Assembly (NCBI GenBank): GCA_007258455.2
Contig: VDFB02262651.1
Span: 92,319-156,318 of the forward strand
Direction: 5' to 3'
DNA: 64,000 nt
DNA from: Sequoia sempervirens
Taxonomy: Eukaryota; Streptophyta; Pinopsida; Cupressales; Cupressaceae
Each line of letters begins with the position of its first letter. The first letter of the stretch is position 1. A program made the position numbers and the translations under genes. The notes under the pieces were generated by a model. That model saw nothing but the letters and a program-made list of their open reading frames with translations, ran no database searches and was not told the origin of the DNA. Shown here one piece after another: positions 1 to 11,296 of this stretch.

Positions 1-239
1 TTTGCATTCAAGCACATAGTCAAATCTTTCATTTATTTATATCAAGAGCCATCAAGGAGCATACAAACCAAATAAAATCAAGGGCCAACCAAGGAGTTTC
101 AGCTGCAAAGGGGAGGTATATCTATTGGGCATCATTTTACACTTATTCTCTTTGCATTTACAAATTTCTTAGGCTAATCTTGAGGTGTTTCTTTATGTTT
201 TTCCATCGCATTTTAGTTTCTTAGAAGAGGTTAAACATT

Positions 240-663
240 AGGATATTACAATTACTATCCCTAAGTATATAGATCCTGGTAGTCTAGTAGTGGACGTTAA
301 GATTAATGGAACCCTCATTAAGAATAATTTGATAGACTTGGGGACAACAATCAATGTCATGAAAAAAGAAACAATGCAGTTACTTTAGTTAGTTAACCTC
401 AGGCCAACACAAATGGTTCTACAACTAGCTGATAGATCAACCGTTAAGCTTAAGGGAATTTTTGAAGACCTAGTCATTCATTGGATTCTTGGGAATATCC
501 TATAGACTTTATAGTGCTACAACCCAAAGTCAATCTTGTAGGTTACCCACTCATCCTAGGAAAACCTTGGTTAGCTATAACCAATGCATTTATAGGTTGT
601 AGGTCTAGAAAAATGATAATATCCAATGGGAAAGTCACTAAGAACTTGGTTCTTTATCCATAA
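240..663 (+). pseudogene. gypsy 1 aspartic protease
   Basis: The reading frame gives a retropepsin-like domain. An IDLGTTINVM segment at about 331-360 stands at the catalytic D-[TSL]-G position; D-L-G is the variant usual in Athila-type proteases. The later GYPLILGKPWL segment at about 541-573 is the second conserved strand of the family (I/L-L-G-x-x-W). The enzyme would cut the Gag-Pol polyprotein. A stop near 388 and a frame change near 475 break it, so no complete protease can be made. Confidence 0.75.
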
Positions 664-859
664 CCCAACCTTATGTTGATCTTGAGCAAACTATTTGGCC
701 CAATTTGGATGAGGATGATAACTATTCTCTATAGACACTGATGACTATAGAACGCAACCCCTTATTGGATGACCAGAATGAAGATGTTGCCCACATAATC
801 AAAATAACTGTGGTAGGATCCCGCGACAACAAGACTGTCTTATATGCCTACAAGACCCC

Positions 860-2360
860 TTGCAAGGTATTATACCCACCAATTATATAGAAGAAACATC
901 TCAAATATGTCATTCATTACTACCTCAACAATGTCTACCTATCATACCAAGCCTTAACCTCTCATCCATCCAAGAATCATCCAAGGAATTGGAAATCATG
1001 CTAGGAAGGAAACTAAACATCAATAATGCCTTAACAAAAGAGCAACAAAACTCTATGTAAACAGTGTTGCAAGCACACTCAGTAGCATATGCATGGGATT
1101 ACCATGATATGAAAGGCATAGATCTTGATTTATGTATGCACATGATTTATATTAATGATGGTTATAGACCCATTTGGCAACCACAGAGATGTATGAATCC
1201 TGCCTTGAGGGAGATATTGAAAGCTAAACTACAAAAGCTCCTTGATGCAAGTTTTATATATCCAATATCAGATAGTGAATGGGTCTCACCTTTGGTAATT
1301 GTTCCCAAGAAAGGTGGGAAATAGAGAGTTTGTGTAGACTACAGGGAATTGAATACAACAACCAGAAAATACCACTTTCCTCTACCCTTCATAGATCAAG
1401 TACTTGATTCTCTATCTGGAAAGAAATACTTTTCTTTTCTTGATGGTTTTAGTGGTTACAACTAGATTAAAATTGCTCCAAGGGATCAGGACAAAACTAC
1501 ATTCACATGTCCTTAGGGAACTTATGCTTACTCTATTTTTCCCTTTGGCTTATGCAATGCTCTAGCTACCTTCAAAGAGCAAGACTGAAGACATTTTCAA
1601 TTATGCACATGATCAAAGATGGGAGATGTGTACATGGATGACTTCACTACTTGCGCAGTAAAAGCAGGAGGAAGTTTTCTCACACCAGAAAAGAAATACA
1701 AAAACACACCCACTCTAACAATAAAAAGTGTTTCTGAAGGATGATGACACAGGGAATTGTGTTGGGACACTTTATATCCAGTGCAAAAATTCAAGTTGAT
1801 CCACACAAAATAGAGATAATATCTACCTTACCTATTCCTTATAAACAAAGAGATATTAGGAGTTTTCTTGGCCATGCAGGCTACTACAAGCAGTTTATCA
1901 AAGATTTTAGTAAGATTGTTGCACTGTTAAATTTTTTTTCTCGATAAGGACATTGAATTTGAATGGACATCTGAGTGGCAACACTGCTTTGAAGAACTAA
2001 AGAAAGCTTTGACTCAAGCACTAGTATTGAGAGGTCCTAATTGGACTCTGCCTTTTCACATACATATAGATGATTCAAATTTTTCTATATTGGAGCAAAT
2101 TTTGGGTTAGAAGGAAGGAAACAAAGAGTAGCATGAAAGCAGTGTATTCTATTTATAAATTTAGGCAATATATTACAAGCTAAATTTAAATTTTGTCCAT
2201 ACAGACCACACAACAATTAGGTATTTAATGAACAAGCCAGTAGTTGTAGGTGGATTGGTAACATGGCTACTTCTTTGATAGGAATTTGAAATTACCATAG
2301 TAGAAAGACCTGGTAAAGCCAATGTAGTGGCAGATTTTCTGTCAAGATTGCTAACATAAT
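860..2360 (+). pseudogene. gypsy 1 reverse transcriptase and RNase H
   Basis: From about 1064 the frame contains a typical gypsy RT fingers region (ASFIYPISDSEWVSPLVIV, then VPKKGGK, then RVCVDYRELN near 1327-1356). The FGLCNA segment follows at about 1545-1562, and the catalytic YMDD box is at 1631-1642. The RNase H part runs about 1960-2360, with a WTSEWQHCFEELKKAL start and a HTDH segment near 2200. This is the polymerase that copies element RNA into DNA in virus-like particles. Stops stand at 1321, in GYN-stop-IK, in TCP-stop-GTY and elsewhere, many where the family has Gln or Trp. A deletion or frameshift follows near 1580. Confidence 0.85.
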
Positions 2361-2469
2361 CGACTAAAGGAGTGATGGATGATTCATTTCTAGATGAAAA
2401 TTTATCTGCACTAAATGTGAATATACCCTAGTATGTTGATATTGCCAATTATTTGGTTACAGGATAGAT

Positions 2470-3465
2470 TCCAACACACTTTTCTCCAAGGGAGAAAAGA
2501 CAACTGGTTCACAAATGTTTTTCACACTCCTGGGTATTTGATTATCTGTTTTATACTATCCTTGATAACATCATGAGAAGGTGTATCAAGGAGGATAAGA
2601 TCTTTGACATCATGAAGGCATGCCATGATGAGCCATGTGGAGGCCATTTTGCAGCAAAAAGAATAGCCTTTAAGATCCTCACAACCGGCTATTATTGGCC
2701 TACTTTGCATAAAGATTTTGTTAAATACACAAGGAGCTGTGATAGGTGTCAAAGGATGGGAAGACCCACAAAGAGTGATGTGATGCCCTTATAACCTCAA
2801 CTAACATTAGCACCTTTTGACAAATGGGGTTTAGAATTCATTGGACCATTCTCACCTACATCCAACAATAAGGAATACATTCTTGTTTGCACTAATTACT
2901 TGATTAAATGGGTGGAAGTAAAGGCCTTACAATTTGGAAAAGATGGCAATGTGGCTAAGTTATTATATGAAGATATATTTACTAGGTATGGCGCACCTAG
3001 AGAAATAGTCACTGATCAAGGACCATAATTTACTTCTGATCTAATCACCAAGCTGGTTGAAGAATACCAAATTAGACACAAGAAATTAACACTCTACCAC
3101 CCTTAGACTAATGGTCAGGTGGAAGTCACTACTAGGAGATTGAAAGTATTCTACCTACAAGATTGGGTAACGGGTTGAAGGTTACTTGAAGCAAGACAGT
3201 TTATAGAACAACATGGAAAACCACCTCAATCGGATTTTACACCTTATGAGAGTTAGTCAATGGTAAGATAGTAGTCCTCCTATTGAATTACTATAAAATA
3301 CTAAGGGTAGTAGTAGAATTGAAAATGGATTTTAATGTGGCTCGTATGAAAGGCTACATACTTTAAATGGATAAGATGAGATAAGAATGGAAGCAATCCA
3401 TCATACATAGGTGGTTAAACAAAAAAGGATGAAGTGGAATGATCAGTGCATTAAAATAAAGGAGT
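2470..3465 (+). pseudogene. gypsy 1 integrase, zinc finger and DDE core
   Basis: An HHCC zinc-binding domain is visible at about 2615-2760 (H...GGHFAAKR..., GYYWPTLHKDF, CDRCQ). The catalytic core follows from about 2820 (DKWGLEFIGP) through VTDQGP at about 3010 to NGQVEVTTRR at about 3110, supplying the D, D and E positions. The enzyme would insert the DNA copy into the genome. Stops fall at GP-stop-FTS and YHP-stop-TNG, both at usual Gln positions. The frame decays after about 3180 and is cut by the insertion that begins near 3470. Confidence 0.85.
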
Positions 3466-3469
3466 GGGT

Positions 3470-4430
3470 GATCCCAAAATACTAGTTTACAATTTTTGGC
3501 CAAACTAGACACACCGAACTAATTTTTCTAACTAAACTGCAATCTATATGTTCTAAAATGGAGGAATTAAATATTTGATGCAAACCATATCGGGTACATT
3601 TACCGCATTCAACATATTTTTTTTTTTCGGGGTAAATTTTTGGAATCAAAATTGCACTTATTTTCCCATCTCCTTTGAAAACTAGTTTTTTTCAGTAAAC
3701 ACCATTTTAAGGAGTGATGCTCACCATATAACGCATTTTTTTTTTTCCATGAAGGATAAAATTATATTTTTTTTGAATTTAGATTTGTAACTATGATATC
3801 TAGAGCTTCCAATTAGCTTTATGTTTCTAATAACATTTTTCTTTAATCAAGTTTCCAGCCAAACCTAATACACCAAACATAGCGCACTCATATGTAACAC
3901 ATAACGCTTTTTTGGTATGTATCGAATTAATTTTTTTGTTTATCATGAATTCCAATGATGGGTACCATATTTTTCAAAAAATTTACTTTTTGATATTATT
4001 CCATTTTCCAATATGTATAAAGAGAGCTTGATTTTCAGTGAAAACCCATTCACAAAATTAAATATAATACGGTGGTTTGAATTCATTAAAATCGCGCTCA
4101 GCTTATAATAAGGACTACATACTTACAAAAAATTAATTTTAAATGAATTCATTTGATCCCCAAAAGGTAAATCAAAAGTGGGTTTTTATCAACATTTTGA
4201 TAGGTGTAAAGGAGACTCTGTTATAGGTATGGTTTAAAACTAGCGGGTTTTTATCCAAGGGGTTTATAAGGTAGTTCATCAAACCTCTTCAATTGAATGC
4301 TTTAAAATGAAACTTTTAGCGCTCAAACTATTATATTTCTTATAAAATATGTGGGATTTTAGCAAAATCAATCTCCGTGAAATGTAAACTAGCTAGGGGA
4401 CGGAAATTCAATCGCGGGGACTCGCAATCT
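3470..4430. mobile_element. unidentified ~0.95-kb insertion in gypsy 1 integrase
   Basis: Integrase homology stops near 3465 (WNDQCIKIKEW) and resumes at 4431 (LALLYDSRYKDF), so roughly 950 bases have been inserted or replaced. Near the edges, ACTAGTTTAC at 3481-3490 faces its near-perfect inverse GTAAACTAGC at 4384-4393, suggesting short terminal inverted repeats. No target duplication and no transposase are seen. The interior is AT-rich with T-runs at about 3619 and 3739 and no supportable ORF. A non-autonomous DNA element is possible; a rearranged spacer is the alternative. Confidence 0.4.
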
Positions 4431-4782
4431 GGCATTGCTATATGATTCACGGTATAAAGACTTTAAAGGAAAATTTCAGTCCAAATGGTGGGTCCCCTAT
4501 GAAATTAGTCAAGTTTATCCTAATGGGGCAGTCCAGTTACACACCATTGATACAGTTAGGTTTTCACTTCTAGTAAATGACCATAAGTTGAAGTTATATA
4601 AGAAGCCATTGCAACAGGATGATTTCACATTTTCACTGTTTCAACAATATGGTGCTCACAGTGAACCAAATATAAAATCTGACACACAGAGTGATACTTT
4701 AGTAGCACGTGATCTACCAAGCACTTTTGGTGACCCAAAGATTGAGCTACACAATTCAATCCCTGAGCTCACTCAGGATTAA
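4431..4782 (+). pseudogene. gypsy 1 integrase C-terminal domain
   Basis: An open frame begins with LALLYDSRYKDFKGKFQSKW and continues through VPYEISQVYPNGAVQL to LLVNDHKLKLYKKPLQQDDF. This is the conserved SH3-like DNA-binding tail of Athila/Tat-type integrases, with no chromodomain after it. About 115 codons are open to the stop at 4780-4782; the last 40 are acidic, polar and poorly conserved. The part is separated from its core by the insertion upstream, and the usual G-P-Y motif is VPYE here. Confidence 0.8.
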
Positions 4783-5699
4783 TTTCTCATTTTTTCTTGC
4801 ACATGTTTCATGTTATAATAATGTTCAAAATACCTTAGAGGGACCTATTTATCAATATTCACAAAGGATTCCTAATGTTGTAGGGACCTATAGCTTAATT
4901 TTGACAACATTCAGAATGTGCCTTGAAACTGCAGGTACCCGTAGCACCATCTGGTAGTCGAAAAGAAAATTCAAATTAGTTGGCACCATATTCACTACAA
5001 GTTCATGCACATTCATTTCACCATATCCACATGTCATATCCATCATTTTATAATAAGTACCTATGAAATCATTCCTTTGTTGCTTTCTCGCATTTCAAAT
5101 ACTCGAGTTGTCAAATCGCCAACTCATATCTATAATACCCATCCCATGATTTGCACTTGCCACCCACTATACATTACCTTGAAATTATTATCCATCACAT
5201 CGAATCAATGAATATATATATATTCTTTCTAGTTTCCACACATGGCGGATGGTTATTTCTTCAAGGAAGTACTTTAGGTATGCTATCATGATTATTATAG
5301 TCTTCTTTAAAATTTCCTTATATTATTCCTATTACTCCATGCATGTGAACTATTATTCCATGCACGTGAACTATTATATCACTAATTACCATCATTTAAT
5401 ATTCAAACCACCTTCAAATCATAAACATGAAGTGACGTCACTTCACCAATTAAGTTGGGGGAGGGTATGACCTAGTTGGTTTTTTCACCAGTCTTTTCCA
5501 CGTCTACCACCCAAATTAAAATCAATGAATGGAAATGGCATGCAAAACCCTTTAAATTATTTCACATTTTTGCTGCCATTTCCAAATTGCTAAATTTTAT
5601 ACCTTGAGAACTTGAGCTTAAGTAAAAACTAGAGTCAAGAGTCGAACTTAGAACCTATTCATTAGCTCGAATTAAGTTGGTACTAAGAAGGGAAATTTG
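4783..5699 (+). other. gypsy 1 spacer after pol with internal polypurine tract
   Basis: No gene is supported here. A purine run at 5457-5465 (GGGGGAGGG, followed by TATGACC) resembles a polypurine tract, the second-strand primer of retroelements. Because an extra ORF and a second such tract follow downstream, this one is best read as an internal tract. The alternative is that it marks a nested element edge. Short ORFs in this stretch lack family resemblance. Confidence 0.45.
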
Positions 5700-7239
5700 C
5701 AGTATGGTATGCCAGTAGAGATATATGAGGAAATGGAAGGGAAGTGAATGGTTTTGAAGGTGGTAGTGAAGATTGAGCTAAAATTCCAAAGCTGAATTGA
5801 GTGCATTGAGTAGGAAAGGTAAGCTAGAATGGGAGGTGATATCATAAGAAGGGAGCCAACAGGTCATCAACAACTTTTAGAGGATGCAATAATGTTACCC
5901 ATTTTCAAATTACTTAGTCATCTCAAGCATAATAGGTTAGTGAATGTACCAAAATTTTTGTACAATTTGTTGAAATGAGTGGCCTCAGAATACCAAAGAA
6001 AATAAAGTGATACCTCTTTATCTCATCACTGTTTAATTGCCTTACTAATAAAGAGGAATTTAAGGATTCAATACCCACAAGTGAGGTGGGAAAATTTCAA
6101 GAAAGAGGAGTGCACATATATTAACAGTTTGTTGGATGCACCCATAGTACCTGAGGATGTAGAACCCAAAAATGTGCCTCAAAATGTGCCTGAAGTGGAA
6201 AACCCTCATGTCTCACCTATGGATTTTCCTACCCGTAGTGAAGGAAAGCATGCGGAACCTAAAGAACCAGAACCTAGGCCACCTATAACTTAGGAATTAC
6301 CTTCTTCTTTAAGGTCACATAAATCTAAGAGTTAGAGAGGTAGTGCATCTACCTCTTCTACACCCTCTAAACCGAAAGAAAGGGGGGATACTCAAAAGAA
6401 GAGAGAAGATGATATAAAGTAGGAGGATTTTCTGAAGCACATGAATAGTGTTCAAAAGGGAAAGAAGAAAATTGAGGAAGAAATACTCACACCTAGACAC
6501 TTTGGTAGATTGAGGAAACAAGGTGCCACAAAGGAAAATATAGGGGAACTTGAAGGAAAAGAGATGAGTAAGGAACAACCTCAATAAGACCAACACCAAC
6601 AAGAACAACAACAAGAAAATTTTATGATTGTAGAAACCGACTATGAAGAAAAAGGGGATGTTCCTCATAATATGAATATACCAGTGAAAAGGAGAAGATA
6701 TGTGGTGACAACTTTTGATTCTAAATCAGAAGGTATACTCACTACCAAGAAGTTATGGACAAAAACCCTAGATAGTCCCATTCATGGAGATTACGAAGAA
6801 GTTAATGAGCAGTTTGAAGATGCAGAGGAGGTTTACATTGAAGATAGAGATATAAGGAAAGAACTCCAAGAGGCATTGGATATGATTAAACACCTGGAGG
6901 AGTTAGTGAAAAATTATGAGCAGAAGGATAAGGAAAGAAAAGAAAAAATGCATGAAATGAAGGAGAAACTACAGTTGTATGGCCATGGCACTAAGCTAGA
7001 TTTTCTAGCACATTTGTATGTAACCAAGATAGGGGACAAAGAACTAGCAGTGCTAGATTAGAAAATCCCCTCCTATCAAATCTCCTGATTACCACACAAC
7101 CTTCTCACTTGGCTACTAATTGTGGAAAGTGACCAATGAGTTTGCACAGGAAAAGGAGAAATATATGAAAGAAAAGGAAGAATATGAAAGGGAACTGGAT
7201 AAGAGAGACATTGAATTGAACCAATCAACAATATGGTTG
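5700..7239 (+). pseudogene. gypsy 1 additional sense ORF (aORF), first part
   Basis: After pol, broken frames encode a charged protein. A conserved-looking segment lies around 5890-6000 (LPIFKLLSHLKHNRLVNVPK), then an acidic Pro-rich stretch at 6150-6290. A Lys/Glu-rich region follows, and a heptad-like coiled coil runs about 6840-6970 and again 7120-7230. Position and composition match the extra ORF (sometimes called env-like) that Athila/Tat elements carry between integrase and the 3' LTR; its function is unknown. Frames are open at 6081-6293 and 6624-7061 and broken between. The solo LTR at 7240 cuts the gene, and the reading frame continues in phase at 8384. Confidence 0.55.
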
Positions 7240-8378
7240 TGTTGGACTCAGGTAACACTAAGAGGGGGGGTGAATTTGTGTTCAACAATATTCAACAATT
7301 TAATTCTAATCATAAACCATTTGCAGTACATAAACAAAAATAAAGATGCAAGCACATGAACAAGATAATCAAGGAACCATAACACCAATATTTTTTACGT
7401 GGAAACCATGTTAGGGGAAAAACCACGGTGGAGATTAATCCACAATTTATACTCTATTAAAATTATGAACAAAAGGGAATGCACATGCATTCAGGCACAC
7501 TGCCTAGAGCTCACTGCTCAAAATAAGGAAGGCTCACTACCTTACAAAATGTTTGGATTATAACAAAAATTGAGCTAAGAAGATAGCATCCACAAATTCC
7601 TGAGATTAGTTCCAATTAGGGACATTAAACATATTCTAGACCTGTTGTCCAATTCACACTTCTGCTCTGCTCTGCTACACAAAAAATCTTCTGCAACACA
7701 AACAAAATTCACTCAATAGATATTCTGATATTCATTCACACACATCTGCTCTGCTCTTTTCGCACACTTACACTATGTACATCATTTATCCACATTCACA
7801 CATTTTATAAATAAATTAACGATCTCATATATATACCCGCTAACAAAGATTTAACCACTTAAAGTTGGATTTAACAAAATATGAAATATTCTCCAACAGT
7901 CAGCTCAAATCATGAGCAATCTTTAATGTGCACCCACACAAGTCGGCTAAGACATAGATAGGACCCAAAAAAAAAAACCAACACAAGAAATAATTAACCA
8001 ATTATTCCTTATACATCTGCGACATGCTATATTCATCGAGTCGGCCATAATGAGCAAATAAACAGAAAATTATTCTTCTAAATATCCTAACTCGTACATC
8101 AATTAATGTAATACCAAAAAACTTAAGAACAAGATAGTATCAATGCTTAACAAAATTTCTTAGAGATCCAAAACACAAAATGATGATTCGGTGAAGCATA
8201 TAGATCGACTAACTGACTGGATACCCTATTCTTCATGCTTTTTGCCGATAACGCACTACATTTTACTTTTCTTGTCGGTATATGTAGACCCTGATCTGTG
8301 GACTGATATAATGACTTTAGTTGCCATCAGTGACAACACTAGTAGCCATAAACAATCTCCTCAAGCCATATGCCAATA
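7240..8378 (-). mobile_element. solo LTR of a copia-type element
   Basis: The 1139-bp unit starts TGTTGG and ends CCAATA, an inverted pair apart from one C-to-T change in the expected CCAACA. It is flanked by an exact 5-bp duplication GGTTG (7235-7239 and 8379-8383). Removing it and one duplicate restores the aORF frame. Its left end (GTAACACTAAGAGGGGGGGT from 7252) matches the PBS-side end of the copia LTRs at 42201 and 49411, so it lies in the same minus orientation. There is no internal coding region, as expected after recombination between two LTRs. Confidence 0.85.
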
Positions 8379-8383
8379 GGTTG

Positions 8384-9200
8384 GAGGATATAGTAGATGA
8401 GGTTGCACAAATTGTTAGATGTAGGCCTCCATCAAGAACATATGCATTATTTTTATAGGAAAGGTTTCTATGCTTTTAGTTTAGTAGATTAGTTAGCAAA
8501 CAATCTATTGGTATGAGTAGGGAATCTTAATTTCTAAATGCTTTAGCTAATTCCACACTTAAAGAATATGGTCAGTTGTGTGAGTTTTATTTGCACAACT
8601 ATGTGATATCTGATGAGATAGAATGAAACCCTCTAATTTTTTTGGAAGACCTTCAGATTAGAGCACTTGCCTCCTATTATAGAAATGAGAAACTTAGGGG
8701 TGAGATCATGGAGAATATGAGGAGAAAGAGAAATTCATTGCAATTCCCATTAGAAAGGAGGCTGAAAATCCATATGCAGTCATTGAAGAATGGCTGAAAC
8801 TCCTCAAACATAAGGGTGTGGGTAAGAAAATCATGAAACTTAGGAAGGTAGATTATGAGAGAATTCAAATGTTAGTTGTGGGTATCAAAAAATAGTGTTA
8901 CAAGCATGTATAAAATAGATGGAATAGTTTAAAACCTGAATTACAGAAGAAAGAACCACATTTTGTGTACAATTTTATTGCTACGCTATAGAGGGTACAC
9001 AAATATATAATAATTGGTGTCAACAAAGGAGTTTATTGGGTACTCATCACCTTCCATCCACCTATTCTCCTACATCTAGTCCCACATTGGACTGGGGAGA
9101 GAGGTGATGAATGTGAGAAAGCATGAATTATCAGGATAAGGCAACTTTTAGAATATCAAGGCTTCTATTTGAAATAGATTTAGGGGGTTAATGTAGTTAT
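8384..9200 (+). pseudogene. gypsy 1 additional ORF, second part
   Basis: The frame that stops at 7239 continues here in phase (EDIVDEVAQIVRCRPPSRTY from 8384). Downstream segments such as NALANSTLKEYGQLCEFYLH (about 8540) and IRALASYYRNEKLRGEIMEN (about 8660) keep a helical, charged character. Stops and frameshifts interrupt it several times. No known domain is recognised. It belongs with the first part at 5700-7239. Confidence 0.5.
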
Positions 9201-9275
9201 GCACCTGAGACAAATTGATTTGTAGTACAATCAATATCCCTAGTGTTTTTCTTGGGGAAAAGAAAAAGGCTAGTT

Positions 9276-9438
9276 GGGGGGAGATGATAGGTCCAGATAA
9301 TAGCTCATTTTTTGGTTGTTTTTATACATATTTTGAGACACTTTCAGATGAACTTTCCAGACAATGCTCCTACATTATACTATCCTTTCATATCTATTAT
9401 GCAAACTTGAACATAAAATATAATTATGGTTGGAATGA
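9276..9438 (+). other. gypsy 1 terminal polypurine tract and start of 3' LTR
   Basis: A purine run GGGGGGAGA at 9276-9284 is followed directly by TGATAGGTCC, the expected arrangement of polypurine tract and LTR start (TG). About 154 bases of this LTR remain before element 2 begins at 9439. Its other copy lies outside the window, so the call rests on position and motif only. Confidence 0.5.
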
Positions 9439-11275
9439 TGCGAACATTTCATGCATATGACAATAGAAAAATCAGGAGTGAACTATTCATAAATACCAAT
9501 AGTGCTAAAAATGATACAAATGCAAAAAAAATCATAAACCTAAAACTATCAAAAACTTTGACTTCATGCATTAATTACACAAACATGGAAAGTTGAAAAC
9601 ATGAAATGAAAGGGTACATTCTTGGGCACCGATGATTAGAGGCTATCTGAACTCGCGAATTGCATTCGCGTGATGTGGGGCTCCCCGTATCCTCACCATA
9701 GCTCCTCAACAATAGAAAAACCACAAAAACCAAAAGCAAGCAATTTCTATAGGATCAAAGTGAAAATGAGGTAATTTGAACCCTAATTACCTATTTTAAC
9801 CTCCAAAACCCTAATTTTTACTTAGGAAACCTTCCTAGGTTAAAATTAAGAGCTCCTGAGAATATTTGAACTAGCAATGAAAGTCCTATAGGCTTAATTT
9901 TTTTCCCTCTATGTATCGGAAATGAAATGAAATGGTGTCATGAGCCCGACCTCAAAAGTGATTTTCTCAGCCAACCTCTCGAGGGGGCAACCCAAAGTCC
10001 TACTATCATTCCGCTGACCGTCGAAGCATAGTAGGGCATGCAAATTTTTTTCAAATCTTGATCTTAACATCAAAATCTTTGAAACAAAGCAACCACTACT
10101 TTGTCTCAAAGAGGGGAGAAATGTAGACATGTAAAATTGACCTAACACTTATCAAACACCCTAAATGACATTTTCTCATCATCGACATCATTATCATCGA
10201 ATATCATTGTATTTCACATCAAAAGCATTAAAAACCATAAATTCCTCTTTTAATTAAATAATATTACATTATTTTATTAATTAACTTTTTCACCATTTTT
10301 GACTAATTAAATAAATTTCATTTATTTAATAAAATCCTAATCTAACTTTATTCCTCCTGATTAATTAAATAACATCAATTATTTAATTATGTTGCTAATT
10401 CACTCTATTCCCCTAAGTCAATTGAATTATTAATACTTAATACTTTAATTAATCACTTTCCCCTAAATTTGAATAATTGAATAAATTATTCAAAATATCA
10501 TCTAAAAGGTCAAATCAAACAAATACAACTTTTTTTACAAAAGTCAAACATGATTTGCACATTCAACTCAAAAGATTAATTAATTAATTATCCTCAAGTG
10601 CCACTTTCATGATTGAGAAACTTATGATCCCCTGATTGCTCGATCTGATTCTTTGATTGATCCATCTATTTCCTAACAAATCAATCTATGCCTCAATTCC
10701 ATAGATTATTCAATCTATTTCCCCAATCCCACTGAACACTCAAAATGATTTCTTCAATTGAACACCAATTACGTAATCAATTTGCATTGATTATTTCCAT
10801 CTAAATCCTCTCACTGGTTTTCAATCGTTGATCTGGATATTCTACTATGCGATCTCGAGCATTCATTCTGAAACACAAAATCTATATAACCTCATTTCTT
10901 CTAAAAAAAATGATCGGAGAATCAACATCATTTACACAAAAGTAATGTAGAAATCACAATATACTTTTTGACATCGTTTTACACATATCTTTGATCAATG
11001 AAATTGCACATTCTTGAAGCTTTGGCTATGCACAATGGAGGCTTCACATTGATACGAACAACCCAACATCTTCACGAACACACTCCAAAATGGGATGGTA
11101 AATATACATTGTTTTAAGTTCATTATTATTGTTTTCTTTTAATTACATTCTTGAATTCATTAATTTTGTAGTTTCATTTCGTGCGTAATGGGAATGAATC
11201 ATAACTTTTGTTTGGATTAGATTAGTTTCAATTCATACATTTTTCTTATTATATCTTCCTAATTTTCCTCACACA
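9439..11275 (+). repeat. gypsy 2 5' LTR
   Basis: This 1837-bp unit pairs with 28428-30168 along its whole length, with many scattered substitutions. About 110 bases (roughly 10250-10360) are missing from the right copy; they lie between two copies of TTAATTAAATA, so a slip or recombination between the short repeats explains the loss. The LTR is AT-rich and would carry the element promoter; no clear TATA box was fixed. Confidence 0.85.
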
Positions 11276-11278
11276 TTC

Positions 11279-11296
11279 TGGCATGCTTGGTGGGAC
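11279..11296 (+). other. gypsy 2 primer-binding site candidate
   Basis: Three bases after the LTR end (CACACA at 11270-11275) comes TGGCATGCTTGGTGGGAC. It begins with TGG, as PBS sites complementary to a tRNA CCA end do. The tRNA species was not identified. Confidence 0.5.

Larger units (their letters stand above)
1..9438 (+). mobile_element. Ty3/gypsy element 1 (Athila/Tat-like), 3' portion, decayed
   Basis: Recognisable domains lie in the order protease, reverse transcriptase, RNase H, integrase, integrase C-terminus, spacer with a polypurine tract, extra sense ORF, second polypurine tract and the start of a 3' LTR. RT before integrase is the Ty3/gypsy order. No chromodomain is seen; the integrase tail and the extra ORF after pol fit the Athila/Tat branch. 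Gag and the 5' LTR lie left of the window. Every domain is broken by stops or frameshifts, so the copy is dead. Two interruptions sit inside it (about 3470-4430 and 7240-8378). It ends where element 2 begins at 9439, about 150 bases into its apparent 3' LTR. Confidence 0.85.

Noticed and set aside
6315..6668. 117-codon minus-strand ORF with membrane-like composition
   Set aside because: Antisense of the Lys/Glu-rich aORF of gypsy 1; Phe and Leu arise from AAG/GAA codons read backwards.
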